This document shows positions 18,635-28,225 of a stretch of DNA of 64,000 nucleotides, one piece after another (the stretch's first letter is position 1; every line of letters begins with the position of its first letter). The stretch lies in contig CALXLK010000011.1 of assembly GCA_944389175.1 (NCBI GenBank), positions 1 through 64,000 of the forward strand, given 5' to 3'. Below the pieces are notes generated by a model. It did not search any database and was not told the DNA's origin. It worked only from the letters and a program-made list of their open reading frames with translations. The DNA is from an uncultured Opitutales bacterium (GTDB lineage: Bacteria > Verrucomicrobiota > Verrucomicrobiia > Opitutales > Intestinicryptomonadaceae). A program made the position numbers and the translations under genes.

Positions 18635-18809
18635 GTATTACGAATACTTATGTTGCGATTTTTATTGGAAGTATATTGTTTACAAGTAGTAAGAAAAATG
18701 ACACGCGTTAAATTTTAATGTAAAGTTTTTCAATGCGTGATAAATACTTTCACTAAACGAATACTATATAGGCAAATAAAAAAAATATTGACATAAGTAT
18801 TCGTAATAC
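18635..18809. repeat. 175-bp segment bounded by perfect 19-bp inverted repeats (candidate inverton)
   Basis: The left arm, 18635-18653, reads GTATTACGAATACTTATGT; the right arm, 18791-18809, is its exact reverse complement. They enclose 137 AT-rich bases and sit between two divergent transcription units. Each arm contains a short palindrome (AGTATT-ACG-AATACT). The motif ACGAATACT recurs a third time at 18757-18765. The right arm ends one base before the recombinase start codon. This is the layout of an invertible promoter switched by an adjacent tyrosine recombinase; paired operators are the main alternative. Confidence 0.75.
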
Positions 18810-18810
18810 C

Positions 18811-19857
18811 ATGACAAATGAAATAGTTTCCGCACGGTTATTGCTTGAAGGTAGCGGTGTAACATTGCTTGAGGCGGCAATATTGGTGCGAAATATCCTC
18901 GATTCATCGCAAAGAATTTCAAAAAATTCTGCTATTGCGTTCTGCTATAAGGTGATTGAAACGGGGAAGAGGCACATCCGTTCAAAGGAGATGGCACTTA
19001 AGGAAGCCTTCCCGTTATACCTGCAATCAAAACAAGATTTGCGTCCAGACTCAATTAGGGATATCCGCTATCTCGGTCGTCGGCTCATAAAAACGGATCC
19101 GAAGCTTGCCGGGAGCAATTTTTCAGACATTAAGCTTGCCGATTGCCAACGTTGGCTGTCTTGCGCCTTTTCTACGCCCAGCCAATTTAACAAGGCCCGC
19201 ACTATGCTTCACGGCCTATTTGAGTTTGCCTTAAGGCACGAGTGGTGCGACCGAAATCCTATAAAGTTGGTAGGCCGAAGAAAGGTTATCGAAAAAGAAA
19301 TTTCGCCTCTGAATCTTTCGCAAATTAAGAATCTGATAAAGACGGCAAAGTTGCCCAAGCATAGGGAATGTCTGCCGGCGCTGGGGCTTTTGATGTTTGC
19401 AGGCATTAGGCCCAGGGAGGTGCATAGATTGACATGGAAGGATATAGATCTCGAAGAAAATTCCATTACAATTCATTCAATCTGCTCAAAGACTGGCGGT
19501 GTTCGTCAGGTTGAAATATGCCCGGCTCTAAAGAGACTGCTGATACCATACGCGAAAAATAAAAGCCAAGAGAAAATCTGCCCTCATGATTGGCAAAAGC
19601 GTTGGCGGGATATCAGAAACGATTCCGGATTTAAAGACGGGTGGGTTCAGGATGTTTTGCGGCATACCTACGCAAGCTACCATGCAAAGCGTTTTAAGGA
19701 TCTGCCGCGCTTGCAGTTAAACATGGGGCATTACGACATTTCGCTTTTGCGTTCCCGCTATGTGAATATGCGAGGAATATCCTATGTGCACGCAAGAACT
19801 TTTTTTAACAGAAATTTTTGCGAAAGTTCAACAGAGCAGATTGTCAAAGGACTCTAA
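18811..19857 (+). CDS. Tyrosine-type site-specific recombinase
   Basis: 348 residues. The N-terminal half (about 60-150) is a SAM-like core-binding domain (FPLYLQSKQDLRPDSIRDIR, ARTMLHGLFEFALRHEWCDR NPIK). The catalytic half has Arg in AGIRPREVHRLTW, Lys in the beta-hairpin SKTGGVRQVEI, VLRHTYASYH with the second Arg and following His, GH in MGHYD, and the nucleophile in SRYVNM. The first His of the usual HxxR is Asp here. No Shine-Dalgarno precedes the ATG, which is one base from the right inverted-repeat arm. A likely agent of inversion of the 18635-18809 segment, or an autoregulated integrase. Confidence 0.85.
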   Translation: MTNEIVSARLLLEGSGVTLLEAAILVRNILDSSQRISKNSAIAFCYKVIETGKRHIRSKEMALKEAFPLYLQSKQDLRPDSIRDIRYLGRRLIKTDPKLAGSNFSDIKLADCQRWLSCAFSTPSQFNKARTMLHGLFEFALRHEWCDRNPIKLVGRRKVIEKEISPLNLSQIKNLIKTAKLPKHRECLPALGLLMFAGIRPREVHRLTWKDIDLEENSITIHSICSKTGGVRQVEICPALKRLLIPYAKNKSQEKICPHDWQKRWRDIRNDSGFKDGWVQDVLRHTYASYHAKRFKDLPRLQLNMGHYDISLLRSRYVNMRGISYVHARTFFNRNFCESSTEQIVKGL

Positions 19858-20174
19858 ATACCAACAAGCTTGACATTATGTAGATACATATCTATCTGCT
19901 AGAATGTAGTTTTGTTCGCCTTTAGTTTATGGCGGGCGGATTTTCTTTGAATGAAACGAGGGGGATGAAAGATGGTAGGTGGATAATATGAGCTTGTTGC
20001 CTTTTACGCGTTCGGGATGGAACGCTGGGGCGCTTTTTTCTTTAGGCGCGGACTCAGGTGGGCAGAATTCGCTTATAAATTTTTTAAGGATCCGCAAGGG
20101 GAACTTCTGACTCCATGGGGCCTTTGTTTGCGGCAATAGAATTCATATATGCAAAAAAACTAATTAGGGCTAAA
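19858..20174. other. Intergenic stretch after the recombinase
   Basis: About 315 bases with no supported gene. A TTGACA at 19870-19875 could be a -35 box, but no well-spaced -10 follows. A small inverted sequence around GTAGATACATATCTAT lies at 19880-19896. Confidence 0.4.
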
Positions 20175-22309
20175 ATGAAAAAAAAATTCTTATCGTACTT
20201 GTTGTGTCATTAAATGCGTTGTTCTCGGGTATGGCGTCGGCTTCCGAGACGATAGGCTTTGATTGTGGCGCTGCGCGCCTTGAATTCTCGCGCGCGGACG
20301 GTCGGGTTATGGGACTTTATCGAGGCGGCACAAATCTTCTCGCCCCGTCGGACAAGGCTTTTGAAATTAGAATGTTGGATGACTCGGGGGAGTATTTGAC
20401 CCTGGACAATTCGGATTTTGGGAAGTTTCACATGCGCGGAAAGACCCTAGTATGGTCAGAATGCGATAAATTTCCCGAATTGAGATTGGAAGTTACCGTT
20501 GGTGCACGGGCGATGAATTTAGGCTTAAATCCGCCGTAAAGGGAATTCCGAATGGAATTATGGTCGATTACGTCTGCGCTCCGAGAATTTGCGCCCCGTT
20601 GAAATCGGAACTTTTTTACCCGTGGAGCGAGGGCGTAATAGTGACTGAAGACGTTAAAAAAAGCAGGAAAGACTCCCACTTAAACTTTCCCGATAGCATA
20701 AGGTTTGGGTAGTATCCCGGCATCGTACAGATGCAGTTTATTGCATCTTATTCACAGAAGGGCGGGGTGTACTTTGCCGCAGACGACATCGGGCGAGCCA
20801 CGAAGGTAATAGATTTTGCAAATGCCGGCAAAGACAAAATATCCCTTAGGATAGAAGCCATGTGCGGCTCGTATCAAAATGGGGCGGAGTGCGTTATCCC
20901 GTTTGATGTCGTGCTAAGGCCTTTTGATGGAAATTGGTACGATGCGTGCCAGATATACAGGAACTGGGTAAAGAAGACGATGTCGGGGGGAGAGCGTTGT
21001 AAAAATTCCGTGGCTTGATGAATCTCCGGTCACCGTAATTTACGTTGTCCGCGGAGCCGGTCCCCTGAACGATAAGACGCTGGACTATTCCCAGACAAAT
21101 GCGCTAATCCCCTACGAGAACGCCTATCCGCACATTATGCGGTTGTCGAAAGAATTCGACAGCAAAGTTATGGCTCTTATCATGCGTTGGGACCACAACG
21201 GCTCATGGCAGCCGCCGTATTATTGGCCGCCTGTCGGGGGCGCCGAGTCTTTTAGAAAATTTGTGGACATGCTTCACAAAAGCGGCAATTACATCGGCGT
21301 CTACGGTTCGGGGACAATGTATTCCAAAAAAAGCAAAGTCAACGATTTCGATTCGTCGGTCAACTACGCCAAAAACAATATAGCAAAAATCACGACGCGC
21401 GGTCCCAAAGGCCAGAGCCGAATGTCCATATGCGAGCAGTTGAGGGATTCCGAGGGACTTTGCATATCGTGCAAAAAGGCCCGCGACATAATGGAAGAGC
21501 AGGCGCTCATCTGCGCGCGTGAGAATGTGGATTTCTTTCAGCTATTCGACCAGAATATGGGATGCACTTGGCTTATATGCTACTCGAAAGAGCACGGGCA
21601 TCCCCGCGTTCCGGGCCAATGGCAGACAGAGGCAATGCGCGGATTTTTAAAGGATTTGAACGCAAAGATTCGCCTATCCGGCAGCTCTATGGTTTTGGGT
21701 ACCGAAGGCGCCGCTGCCGATCCGTATGTCTGCGACCTTCCATTCAACGACTTGCGCGATGCAAGCGCTCTGCGGTTCGGCAAACCCGTGCACGGCTACC
21801 AGTATGTATTTCACGCCTATACCAACAATTTTTACGGCAACCAATGCGAAGTTCCCACCTTCGTGAAGCTAGAAGAGGCTCCCGACAACCTGCTGTTTAG
21901 ATTGGCTTACGCCTTTAACGGGGGCGAAATGCTCTCGGTTGTCATGCGCCAAAACGGCCAAATATGCTGGGGCGCGTCGACGCCTTGGACGATGAAAGCC
22001 CCCGAACAGGCTCCCGTATTCAAACTGGTAAAAAATTTGAACGCAGCCAGAAAAAAATATTCGAATTTTCTCATATACGGCGAAATGATTAAGCCCGAGA
22101 TTGAGGTTTCTTGCCGGACATACGTTATGCCCGGGAAAAGGCACACGCTTTATTATCCGGAAGTGCTCACGAGCGCATGGAGAGATTCCGACGGGAACAA
22201 AATACAGTTTTTCGTCAACTTTAAAACTGAAAAGACGACGTGCAAAATAGGCGGAAAGGATACAGTTCTGCCCCCGTGTTCAGTGTTGGCTATAAATTTA
22301 CCGAGGTAG
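20175..22309 (+). pseudogene. Decayed DUF6259-like glycoside hydrolase
   Basis: Conceptually one exported protein of about 710 residues broken in four places: a lost base in a nine-A run (20178-20186) that separates the start from signal peptide ILIVLVVSLNALFSGMASA; a lost base near 20510; an in-frame TAG at 20710-20712 where Trp is expected (RFG-stop-YPG); and an extra base in the six-G run at 20985-20990. Segments such as ACQIYRNWVKKTM, MALIMRWDHNGSWQP and IGVYGSGTMYSKK resemble DUF6259 proteins, which are thought to act on glycans. The last 390 residues are intact. Confidence 0.8.
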
Positions 22310-22849
22310 AATATTTACATTTGCACAATTGGCGCACATGCGGCGCCTTTTGTTTTGTGTGATATCCATTATTATCAACTAACAAAGGCCGCCGTGCTTT
22401 TGCATCAATTTGTCGAGCCTACATTCCGCCGATATAGTGCAAATATCGCCGCGCGCGCGAATCGGAGCGTGGTTGGAAAGCGAGGCCAAACAAAACAGGG
22501 GATGGGGGCTACAGCTTTCTTGCGAATTATTTCTTAACAAAATATTACAATATGCGGCGTATTTTCGGCTGTTGCAGCTCATGCGGGAAAATGCAATCAG
22601 GTTAAATTATCGTCGTGGCGTTTCGTCGCGGATTTTTCCCAAGGGGGCAAAAGCATTGTTTCTGTCTTTATTTTTTTTCAATTGCCATATCATTTCATGT
22701 CCGCGCGCTTTTTCGCATGGGCGCATTGCTAAAATAAACCAAGGCTGGCAAATATCAAAAGCCATGGCGACAAATGAAGCTGTGCATGCGGCGAATAATT
22801 TTGATGGCTTGTAAATACACTTTGCCAAGTTCTCTTATGTAGGAAATGG
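22310..22849. other. Non-coding stretch
   Basis: 540 bases without a supported gene. Small frames on both strands here overlap one another and lack start signals. Confidence 0.45.
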
Positions 22850-23341
22850 TCATTGGACTATGTTTTTCTTGGGCGTCGCGCCGAATATTTTTTTATATTC
22901 CCTGGAAAATTGGCTCGGGCTTTCATAGCCTACGGCATATGCGGCATTGGCGGCTGTTTCGCCATTTTCAATCATCAGTCTTTTCGCCTCGTAAAGCCTG
23001 AGCCGTTTTTGGTATTGCAACGGGCTCATTCCAGTAATCGCCCTAAATTTCCTGTAAAAGCTAGACTGCGACATGCCCGCAATTTTTGACAATTCTGATA
23101 TGTCCGAGATTTCCTTATAATTATTTCTCAGATGCGACATAACTTCGGCGAGCCTTATGCCCGATCCATCAGGAGTGTTTATCGCGCAAATATATTTGCC
23201 AAGCGGCGACAGCAATAGGCGCAAGTGTATTTCCTTAATTAGAACAGGGGCAATGAAGCGTATTTTTTCGGGCGTTTCACACAGCTCGTAGAGCCTCAAA
23301 AAAGCCGACAATAGCCCGCAGTCTATCCGAGCCTTTCCCAC
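22850..23341 (-). pseudogene. AraC-type regulator, C-terminal part only
   Basis: About 163 residues: the end of an AraC N-terminal ligand domain (LLSAFLRLYELCETPEKIRF, PVLIKEIHLRLLLSPLGKYI) followed by a complete double helix-turn-helix (ISELSKIAGMSQSSFYRKFR, AANAAYAVGYESPSQFSREY). It resembles the YqhC-like subgroup but lacks roughly the first 120-130 residues. The frame opens only at a GTG with no ribosome-binding site, and just upstream lies the beginning of a different gene (SDR), so a deletion has joined the two. Probably not functional. Confidence 0.8.
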
Positions 23342-23351
23342 GCCCCTCTCG

Positions 23352-23483
23352 TCAACGCCGCGCCGCGTCCTTTACGTCTATAAGTATGCTTATTGCCCCG
23401 GATTTTGCAAAGGCCTCGGCGCAGGCCAATCCAATCCCTTGGGCGGCTCCGGTTATAATTACAACTTTGTCTTTCATATCCAT
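23352..23483 (-). pseudogene. N-terminal fragment of a short-chain dehydrogenase
   Basis: 43 residues starting MDMKDKVVIITGAAQGIGLA, the beta-alpha-beta nucleotide-binding start (TGxxxGIG) of an SDR oxidoreductase, followed by CAEAFAKSGAISILIDVKDA and then a TGA at 23352-23354. The catalytic Ser-Tyr-Lys part is absent. It abuts the truncated AraC gene on the same strand, and the two together mark a deletion junction near 23341-23360. Confidence 0.8.
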
Positions 23484-23999
23484 TGCTAAGTTGAGGCCTT
23501 TATTTTATCAGGATAGGCGCCTACGGTAAATACACGATATTGCCGATTTCTTGCACGAAATTCTCACGCTAAAGAATTCTTTTTTTGGGAAAAATTTTAT
23601 GGGTGCGCTGATTTATGCGGCACAGTATTTTGTGGACAAATCAAATATTTGTATGCTATCTTCCAGATCGAGAGTTGTTTGACAATTTATTCCGTTTTTT
23701 GTCCTTCCTGCACGCGCGCATGGCAGGCGCGCTTGCGCAATCTGCGCGTTGGCGCTTATGAGCGCCGCGTGTGCCCATGAGAACCCCTTGGCATTGCGCG
23801 CGGCCAATGGCGGCGCTTGTCGCGGGCGGGTTTTATATCCTGGGACATTTGCGTGCGCATGTCGGCTCGCGGACTTTGCTCAATCGGCAATGTTTGGCGC
23901 TTTTAACCCTGTGGCGGGCTGTGTGGGCGTTTGGAGTATTGTCTGCGCGGGTATGTATGTTTTACTTTACAAATTAAAAATTGAATAGAGGTATTAATT
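23484..23999. other. Intergenic stretch
   Basis: About 515 bases without a supported gene. From 23700 to 23950 it is GC-rich with many CGCG/GCGC words, unlike the AT-rich 23560-23690 part. The last bases (AGAGGT at 23985-23990) form a ribosome-binding site for the next gene. Confidence 0.45.
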
Positions 24000-25637
24000 A
24001 TGGATTCTAAAAAAATCGTCATAATCGGCGGCGTTGCCGCCGGAGCAAGCGCTGCTGCGCGCATGCGGCGCCTGGACGAACGCGCGCAGATAACAGTTTT
24101 TGAGCGCGGCGGGCATGTATCGTATGCAAATTGCGGTCTGCCCTACCACATAGGGGGCGTAATAGAAAAACGCCAGAGCCTGCTGGTGACGACGCCCGAA
24201 AAATTCAAGTCGTGGTACAACATTGACGTTAGGACATCGTCGGCGGTTACGTCGATAGACAGGGCAAACAAGCTCGTGCATGTGATCTCCCAAGGCGGCG
24301 AATACGACTATCCGTACGACTGCCTCGTCATAGCCACCGGCTCCAGCGCATACACGCCAAAAGTCGATGGCGACGACAATCCCAGAGTCGGCCACCTTTG
24401 GACAATCGCCGATATGGACCGCATAACAAAATTTTTGCAGTCGGGCGCAAAAGAGGCCGTGATTGTAGGCGCCGGGTTTATCGCCCTCGAGGCCGCCGAG
24501 AATCTAAGGCGCATAGGCGTTGGCGTTACTCTCGTCCAGCGCAGCAATCGCGTCCTTCCGATAATAGACGATGAAATGTCCATACCCGTCCGCACTCAGT
24601 TGTCGGCTCTCGGCGTTAAACTGAAACTCGGTTGCGAGGTCGTCAGATACGAGGCCGTTTCCGACGGCGTGATCGCCGTCCTGTCCAACGGTGAAGTGTT
24701 GCATTCGGATATCGTCTTGACCGGCACGGGGGTGAGGCCCAATTCGGAGCTTGCTTTAAACGCGGGGTTAAAGTGCTCGGCCGAGGGATATATCGTTGTC
24801 GATGATCACATGCGAACATCAGATCCGTATATATATGCAGCAGGAGACGTCGTGGAAGTAGCCGAGCCGATTTTTGGAGGCCGCACCCATATACCTCTTG
24901 CAGGTCCTGCCAACAAGCAGGGCAGGATAGCCGCCGACAATATTGCAGGCTTTGACAGAAAATATCGCGGGACATTCGGCGCAAGCATCGTAAAAATAGG
25001 AAGCGTTAACGTCGGTAGTGTGGGGTTTACCGAGCGCCGGCTCAAGATAGCGGGCAAGCCGTATAAAAAACTTTATTTGCACCCCTCGTCGTCGGCTGCG
25101 TACTATCCTGCGGCCACGCGCATGGATTTGAAAGTGCTTTTCGGCGACGACGGCACAATCTACGGCGCGCAGATAGTCGGAGAAGGCGGCGTTGACAAGC
25201 GCATAGACACAATCGCTTCCGCAATGCAATCATCTCTGAAGGCCGACGAGCTCGCCGACTTGGAGCTCTCCTATGCCCCGCCGTTTAATTCCGCAAAAGA
25301 TCCCGTGAATTTTGCCGGATTTGTAGCGTCTAATATCCTTGGCGGGATTACCGACCACGTCTACGCCGACGAGATTCCCTCCGATGCGTTCCTCCTCGAC
25401 GTGCGCGAGCCCGGCGAAGTGGCCGCCGGAGGCGTAAGCGGCGCCGTCAATATACCTCTTGGAAGTTTGCGTTCCAGGCTTTCCGAATTGCCCAAAGACA
25501 GGCTCATTGTGGCCATGTGCAGGGTGGGCATGCGCGGATATCTGGCCGAGCGCATACTAAAGCAAAACGGCTTTAAGGCGGCAAACCTATCCGGGGGGTA
25601 TTTGACTTTTCAGGCGTTCAAGAGCCTCTCAAAATAG
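24000..25637 (+). CDS. CoA-disulfide reductase with rhodanese domain
   Basis: 545 residues. Residues 4-35 are the FAD-binding start (KIVIIGGVAAGASAAARMRR); SYANCGLPYHIGG (about 41-53) has the single redox-active Cys of CoA-disulfide/NADH-persulfide reductases; an NAD-binding GAGFIALEAAENL follows at about 157-170, and GDV in YAAGDVVEVAEP binds FAD. The last 100 residues are a rhodanese domain with active-site loop CRVGMRGYL. Such fusions reduce CoA disulfide or persulfides and polysulfide using NAD(P)H, in the cytoplasm. Full length, good ribosome-binding site, stands alone. Confidence 0.9.
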   Translation: MDSKKIVIIGGVAAGASAAARMRRLDERAQITVFERGGHVSYANCGLPYHIGGVIEKRQSLLVTTPEKFKSWYNIDVRTSSAVTSIDRANKLVHVISQGGEYDYPYDCLVIATGSSAYTPKVDGDDNPRVGHLWTIADMDRITKFLQSGAKEAVIVGAGFIALEAAENLRRIGVGVTLVQRSNRVLPIIDDEMSIPVRTQLSALGVKLKLGCEVVRYEAVSDGVIAVLSNGEVLHSDIVLTGTGVRPNSELALNAGLKCSAEGYIVVDDHMRTSDPYIYAAGDVVEVAEPIFGGRTHIPLAGPANKQGRIAADNIAGFDRKYRGTFGASIVKIGSVNVGSVGFTERRLKIAGKPYKKLYLHPSSSAAYYPAATRMDLKVLFGDDGTIYGAQIVGEGGVDKRIDTIASAMQSSLKADELADLELSYAPPFNSAKDPVNFAGFVASNILGGITDHVYADEIPSDAFLLDVREPGEVAAGGVSGAVNIPLGSLRSRLSELPKDRLIVAMCRVGMRGYLAERILKQNGFKAANLSGGYLTFQAFKSLSK

Positions 25638-25811
25638 CCCGCGAGGAAAGGCATAGGAGGCACCCTGAAGCTTCTGCTTGGCCGCTGTGGCGGAAGGAGT
25701 CAAGCGCGGACGGTAATGCGCGCACAAGGCATTTGGGTTGCTGGTGCCGCAGGCTCTGCAGTTGCGCGCGTGCGCTATTTAAAAATTCAAGATTGCGCCA
25801 ACATTTAATTA

Positions 25812-25856
25812 TAGGGCTATAAATTGATATTGCGTGTATTTATAGCCTTATTTTTT
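25812..25856 (+). terminator. Terminator between convergent genes
   Basis: TAGGGCTATAAAT (25812-25824) pairs with ATTTATAGCCTTA (25838-25850) and is followed by a T-run. It lies between the reductase gene and the end of the polyamine operon, 15 bases from the latter's last stop codon, so it can serve both. Confidence 0.65.
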
Positions 25857-25870
25857 ATGTCCGTGTTGTC

Positions 25871-26998
25871 TCAGGAGAGCCTTCCTTTAAAGTCTTCGTA
25901 GGAGAACTCTCTTATAAGGGAACACTCGCCGTTTGAATGCCGAATGGCTATTGCCGGCAGGGGAGTCCCGTTGAAGGTGTTTGTCTTTACCATGGAGTAT
26001 ATGGCCATGTCGGCGAAAGAGAGCCTTTGGCCGGGTTGCAGGGGAGCGTCGAACGAATAGTCGCCGATTACGTCTCCGGCGAGGCATGTGGGGCCTGCCA
26101 GCCTGTATGTGTACTTCTTTTCCCCGGGCATGGCGGAGTTTAGAAGCGGCGGCCTATACGGCATTTCCAAGACGTCTGGCATGTGGCAGGCCGCAGAGGC
26201 GTCGAGTATGGCTATTTCAATCTGGTTTTTTACGATATCCAGCACTTGGGTTTCCAAAAAGCCGGCGTTGAGCGCGACGGCTTCGCCGGGTTCCAGGTAG
26301 ACCTCGAGGCCGTACTTATTTTTCATGCGCATAACGCATTCGCACAGTGTGTCGATATCGTAGTCTTCCCTCGTAATGTGGTGCCCGCCGCCGAAGTTTA
26401 TCCATTTTATCAGCCCGAAGTATTTGCCGAATTTTTCCTCTACGGCATCCAGCGTTATTTTTAGCGCGTCGGAATTTTGCTGGCAGAGCGTGTGAAAGTG
26501 GATGCCGCTTACGCCGTCGAAAAGGCTCGGCTGAAGCTGCTCCGAAGTTATCCCGAGACGCGATCCCGCGGAACACGGGTCGTAAATTGCGTGATCGCAC
26601 TGCGTCGAGCACTGGGGATTTACCCTGATGCCGACTTCGGCGCCGCATTTTAGCGCCCTGTCTTTAAAGCGCCCGAGCTGCGAGACGGAATTGAAGACGA
26701 CGTGGTCGCATATTTGCGCGATTTCATCAAAGTCGCTGTCTTTGTAGGCCGTGCAAAAAACGTGGTTTTGCCCGCGGAAAGCTTCCCTGCCGAGCCGGGC
26801 CTCGTAGAGGCCGCTTGCCGTGGCTCCGTCGAGGTATTCGGATATGAGCCCGTAAAGGGCAAAGGCCGAAAAGGCCTTTTGCGCCAGCAGTATTTTACAT
26901 CCGCAGCGCTCTTTGACCCCCTTTAGAATCTCGAGGTTTCTTATTAGGGATCCCTCGTCTATTACGAAGCACGGGCTCGGCAGTTGGCTAAGTTGCAT
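25871..26998 (-). CDS. nspC: Carboxynorspermidine/carboxyspermidine decarboxylase
   Basis: 375 residues from ATG 26998, chosen because it lies two bases after the upstream stop and gives the usual family N-terminus (LPSPCFVIDEGSLIRNLEIL). It is a fold-III PLP enzyme: Lys in LLAQKAFS (residue 41) should bind the cofactor, GIHFHTLCQQN and NFGGGHH are phosphate-site loops, and LEPGEAV is the usual active-site turn. It decarboxylates carboxyspermidine to spermidine (or the nor-form). Last gene of the six-gene polyamine operon. Confidence 0.92.
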   Translation of the reverse strand: MQLSQLPSPCFVIDEGSLIRNLEILKGVKERCGCKILLAQKAFSAFALYGLISEYLDGATASGLYEARLGREAFRGQNHVFCTAYKDSDFDEIAQICDHVVFNSVSQLGRFKDRALKCGAEVGIRVNPQCSTQCDHAIYDPCSAGSRLGITSEQLQPSLFDGVSGIHFHTLCQQNSDALKITLDAVEEKFGKYFGLIKWINFGGGHHITREDYDIDTLCECVMRMKNKYGLEVYLEPGEAVALNAGFLETQVLDIVKNQIEIAILDASAACHMPDVLEMPYRPPLLNSAMPGEKKYTYRLAGPTCLAGDVIGDYSFDAPLQPGQRLSFADMAIYSMVKTNTFNGTPLPAIAIRHSNGECSLIREFSYEDFKGRLS

Positions 26999-27000
26999 AA

Positions 27001-28203
27001 TTAATCCACAAGCGCCGGGTTGAAACTTTCCTTCCAAGGCAGACCCCATTTGTTGAGGGCCTCCATAAACGGATCGGGGTCGAATTCTTCGATATTGAAT
27101 ACTCCCGGCTTATTCCAAGTCTTTGTCAGAAGCATCATAGCCCCGATCATTGCGGGTACCCCGGTAGTGTAGGCTACCGCTTGGCTGCCGACTTCGGCGT
27201 AGCAGTCTTCATGGGTGCAGACATTGTATACATAATAGCGGCGCTCCTTGCCGTCTTTGACGCCTTGGAATATGCAACCTATGTTTGTCTTGCCCTTTGT
27301 CCTCGGCCCGAGCGTCGAGGGATCGGGAAGGACGGCCTTTAAAAACTGCAGCGGAACAATTTTTTTGCCCTCGAATTCTATCGGCTCGATAGATGTCATT
27401 CCCACGTCTTCAAGGCATTTTAGATGCGTCAGGTAGCTCTGCCCAAAAGTCATGAAGAATCTGATTCTCTTTACCCCTTTTATATTCAAGGCCAGAGATT
27501 CAATCTCTTCGTGGTGGAGCAGGTACATATCCTTGGGACCTATTTCAGGGAAGTCGTAGACCCTCTTTATCTCCATGGGCTTTGTTTCCACCCACTTGCC
27601 GTTTTCCCAATAGCTGCCGTTTGCGGATACTTCCCTTATGTTTATTTCGGGGTTGAAGTTCGTGGCGAAGGGATAGCCGTGGTCGCCGGCGTTGCAGTCG
27701 AGTATGTCTATGTAGTTTATCTGGTCGAAATAGTGCTTTTGGGCGTACGCGCTGAAAACGCTCGTCACTCCGGGGTCGAATCCGCTCCCCAGCAGCGCCG
27801 TTATTCCGGCCTCTTCAAACCTCTTGCGGTAGGCCCACTGCCACTTGTATTCAAACTTTGCGGTGTCGCGGGGTTCGTAGTTTGCCGTATCAAGATAGTT
27901 TGTCTTGGTGGCAAGGCACGCTTCCATTATGGTTAAATCCTGGTAGGGAAGGGCTAAGTTCATCACGAGTTCAGGCTTGAAATCCCGTATGAGGGCAATG
28001 AGCTCGTCGACGTTGTCGGCGTCAACCCGCGCGGTCGATATTTTCGTCCGGGTGGTTTTCTCAAGCTTTGCTTTGAGCGCGTCGCACTTGCTTTTTGTGC
28101 GGCTTGCTATGCATATTTCGTCGAATACGGCGCTGTTTTGGCAGCACTTGTGTATTGCCACCGAGGCTACTGCGCCGCAGCCTATTATTAACGCTTTTGA
28201 CAT
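27001..28203 (-). CDS. Carboxynorspermidine/carboxyspermidine dehydrogenase
   Basis: 400 residues of the saccharopine-dehydrogenase-like fold. The N-terminus ALIIGCGAVASVAIHKCCQN is a Rossmann NAD(P)-binding turn; GSGFDPGVTSVFSAYA and DILDCNAGDHGYPFATNFNP are conserved in carboxy(nor)spermidine dehydrogenases. It condenses aspartate semialdehyde with putrescine (or diaminopropane) and reduces the imine with NADPH. It lies next to nspC, its pathway partner, in the same operon; spacing to the preceding agmatinase is 22 bases. Confidence 0.92.
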   Translation of the reverse strand: MSKALIIGCGAVASVAIHKCCQNSAVFDEICIASRTKSKCDALKAKLEKTTRTKISTARVDADNVDELIALIRDFKPELVMNLALPYQDLTIMEACLATKTNYLDTANYEPRDTAKFEYKWQWAYRKRFEEAGITALLGSGFDPGVTSVFSAYAQKHYFDQINYIDILDCNAGDHGYPFATNFNPEINIREVSANGSYWENGKWVETKPMEIKRVYDFPEIGPKDMYLLHHEEIESLALNIKGVKRIRFFMTFGQSYLTHLKCLEDVGMTSIEPIEFEGKKIVPLQFLKAVLPDPSTLGPRTKGKTNIGCIFQGVKDGKERRYYVYNVCTHEDCYAEVGSQAVAYTTGVPAMIGAMMLLTKTWNKPGVFNIEEFDPDPFMEALNKWGLPWKESFNPALVD

Positions 28204-28225
28204 TGGTGTTTCCTTTTGTTTGGTT

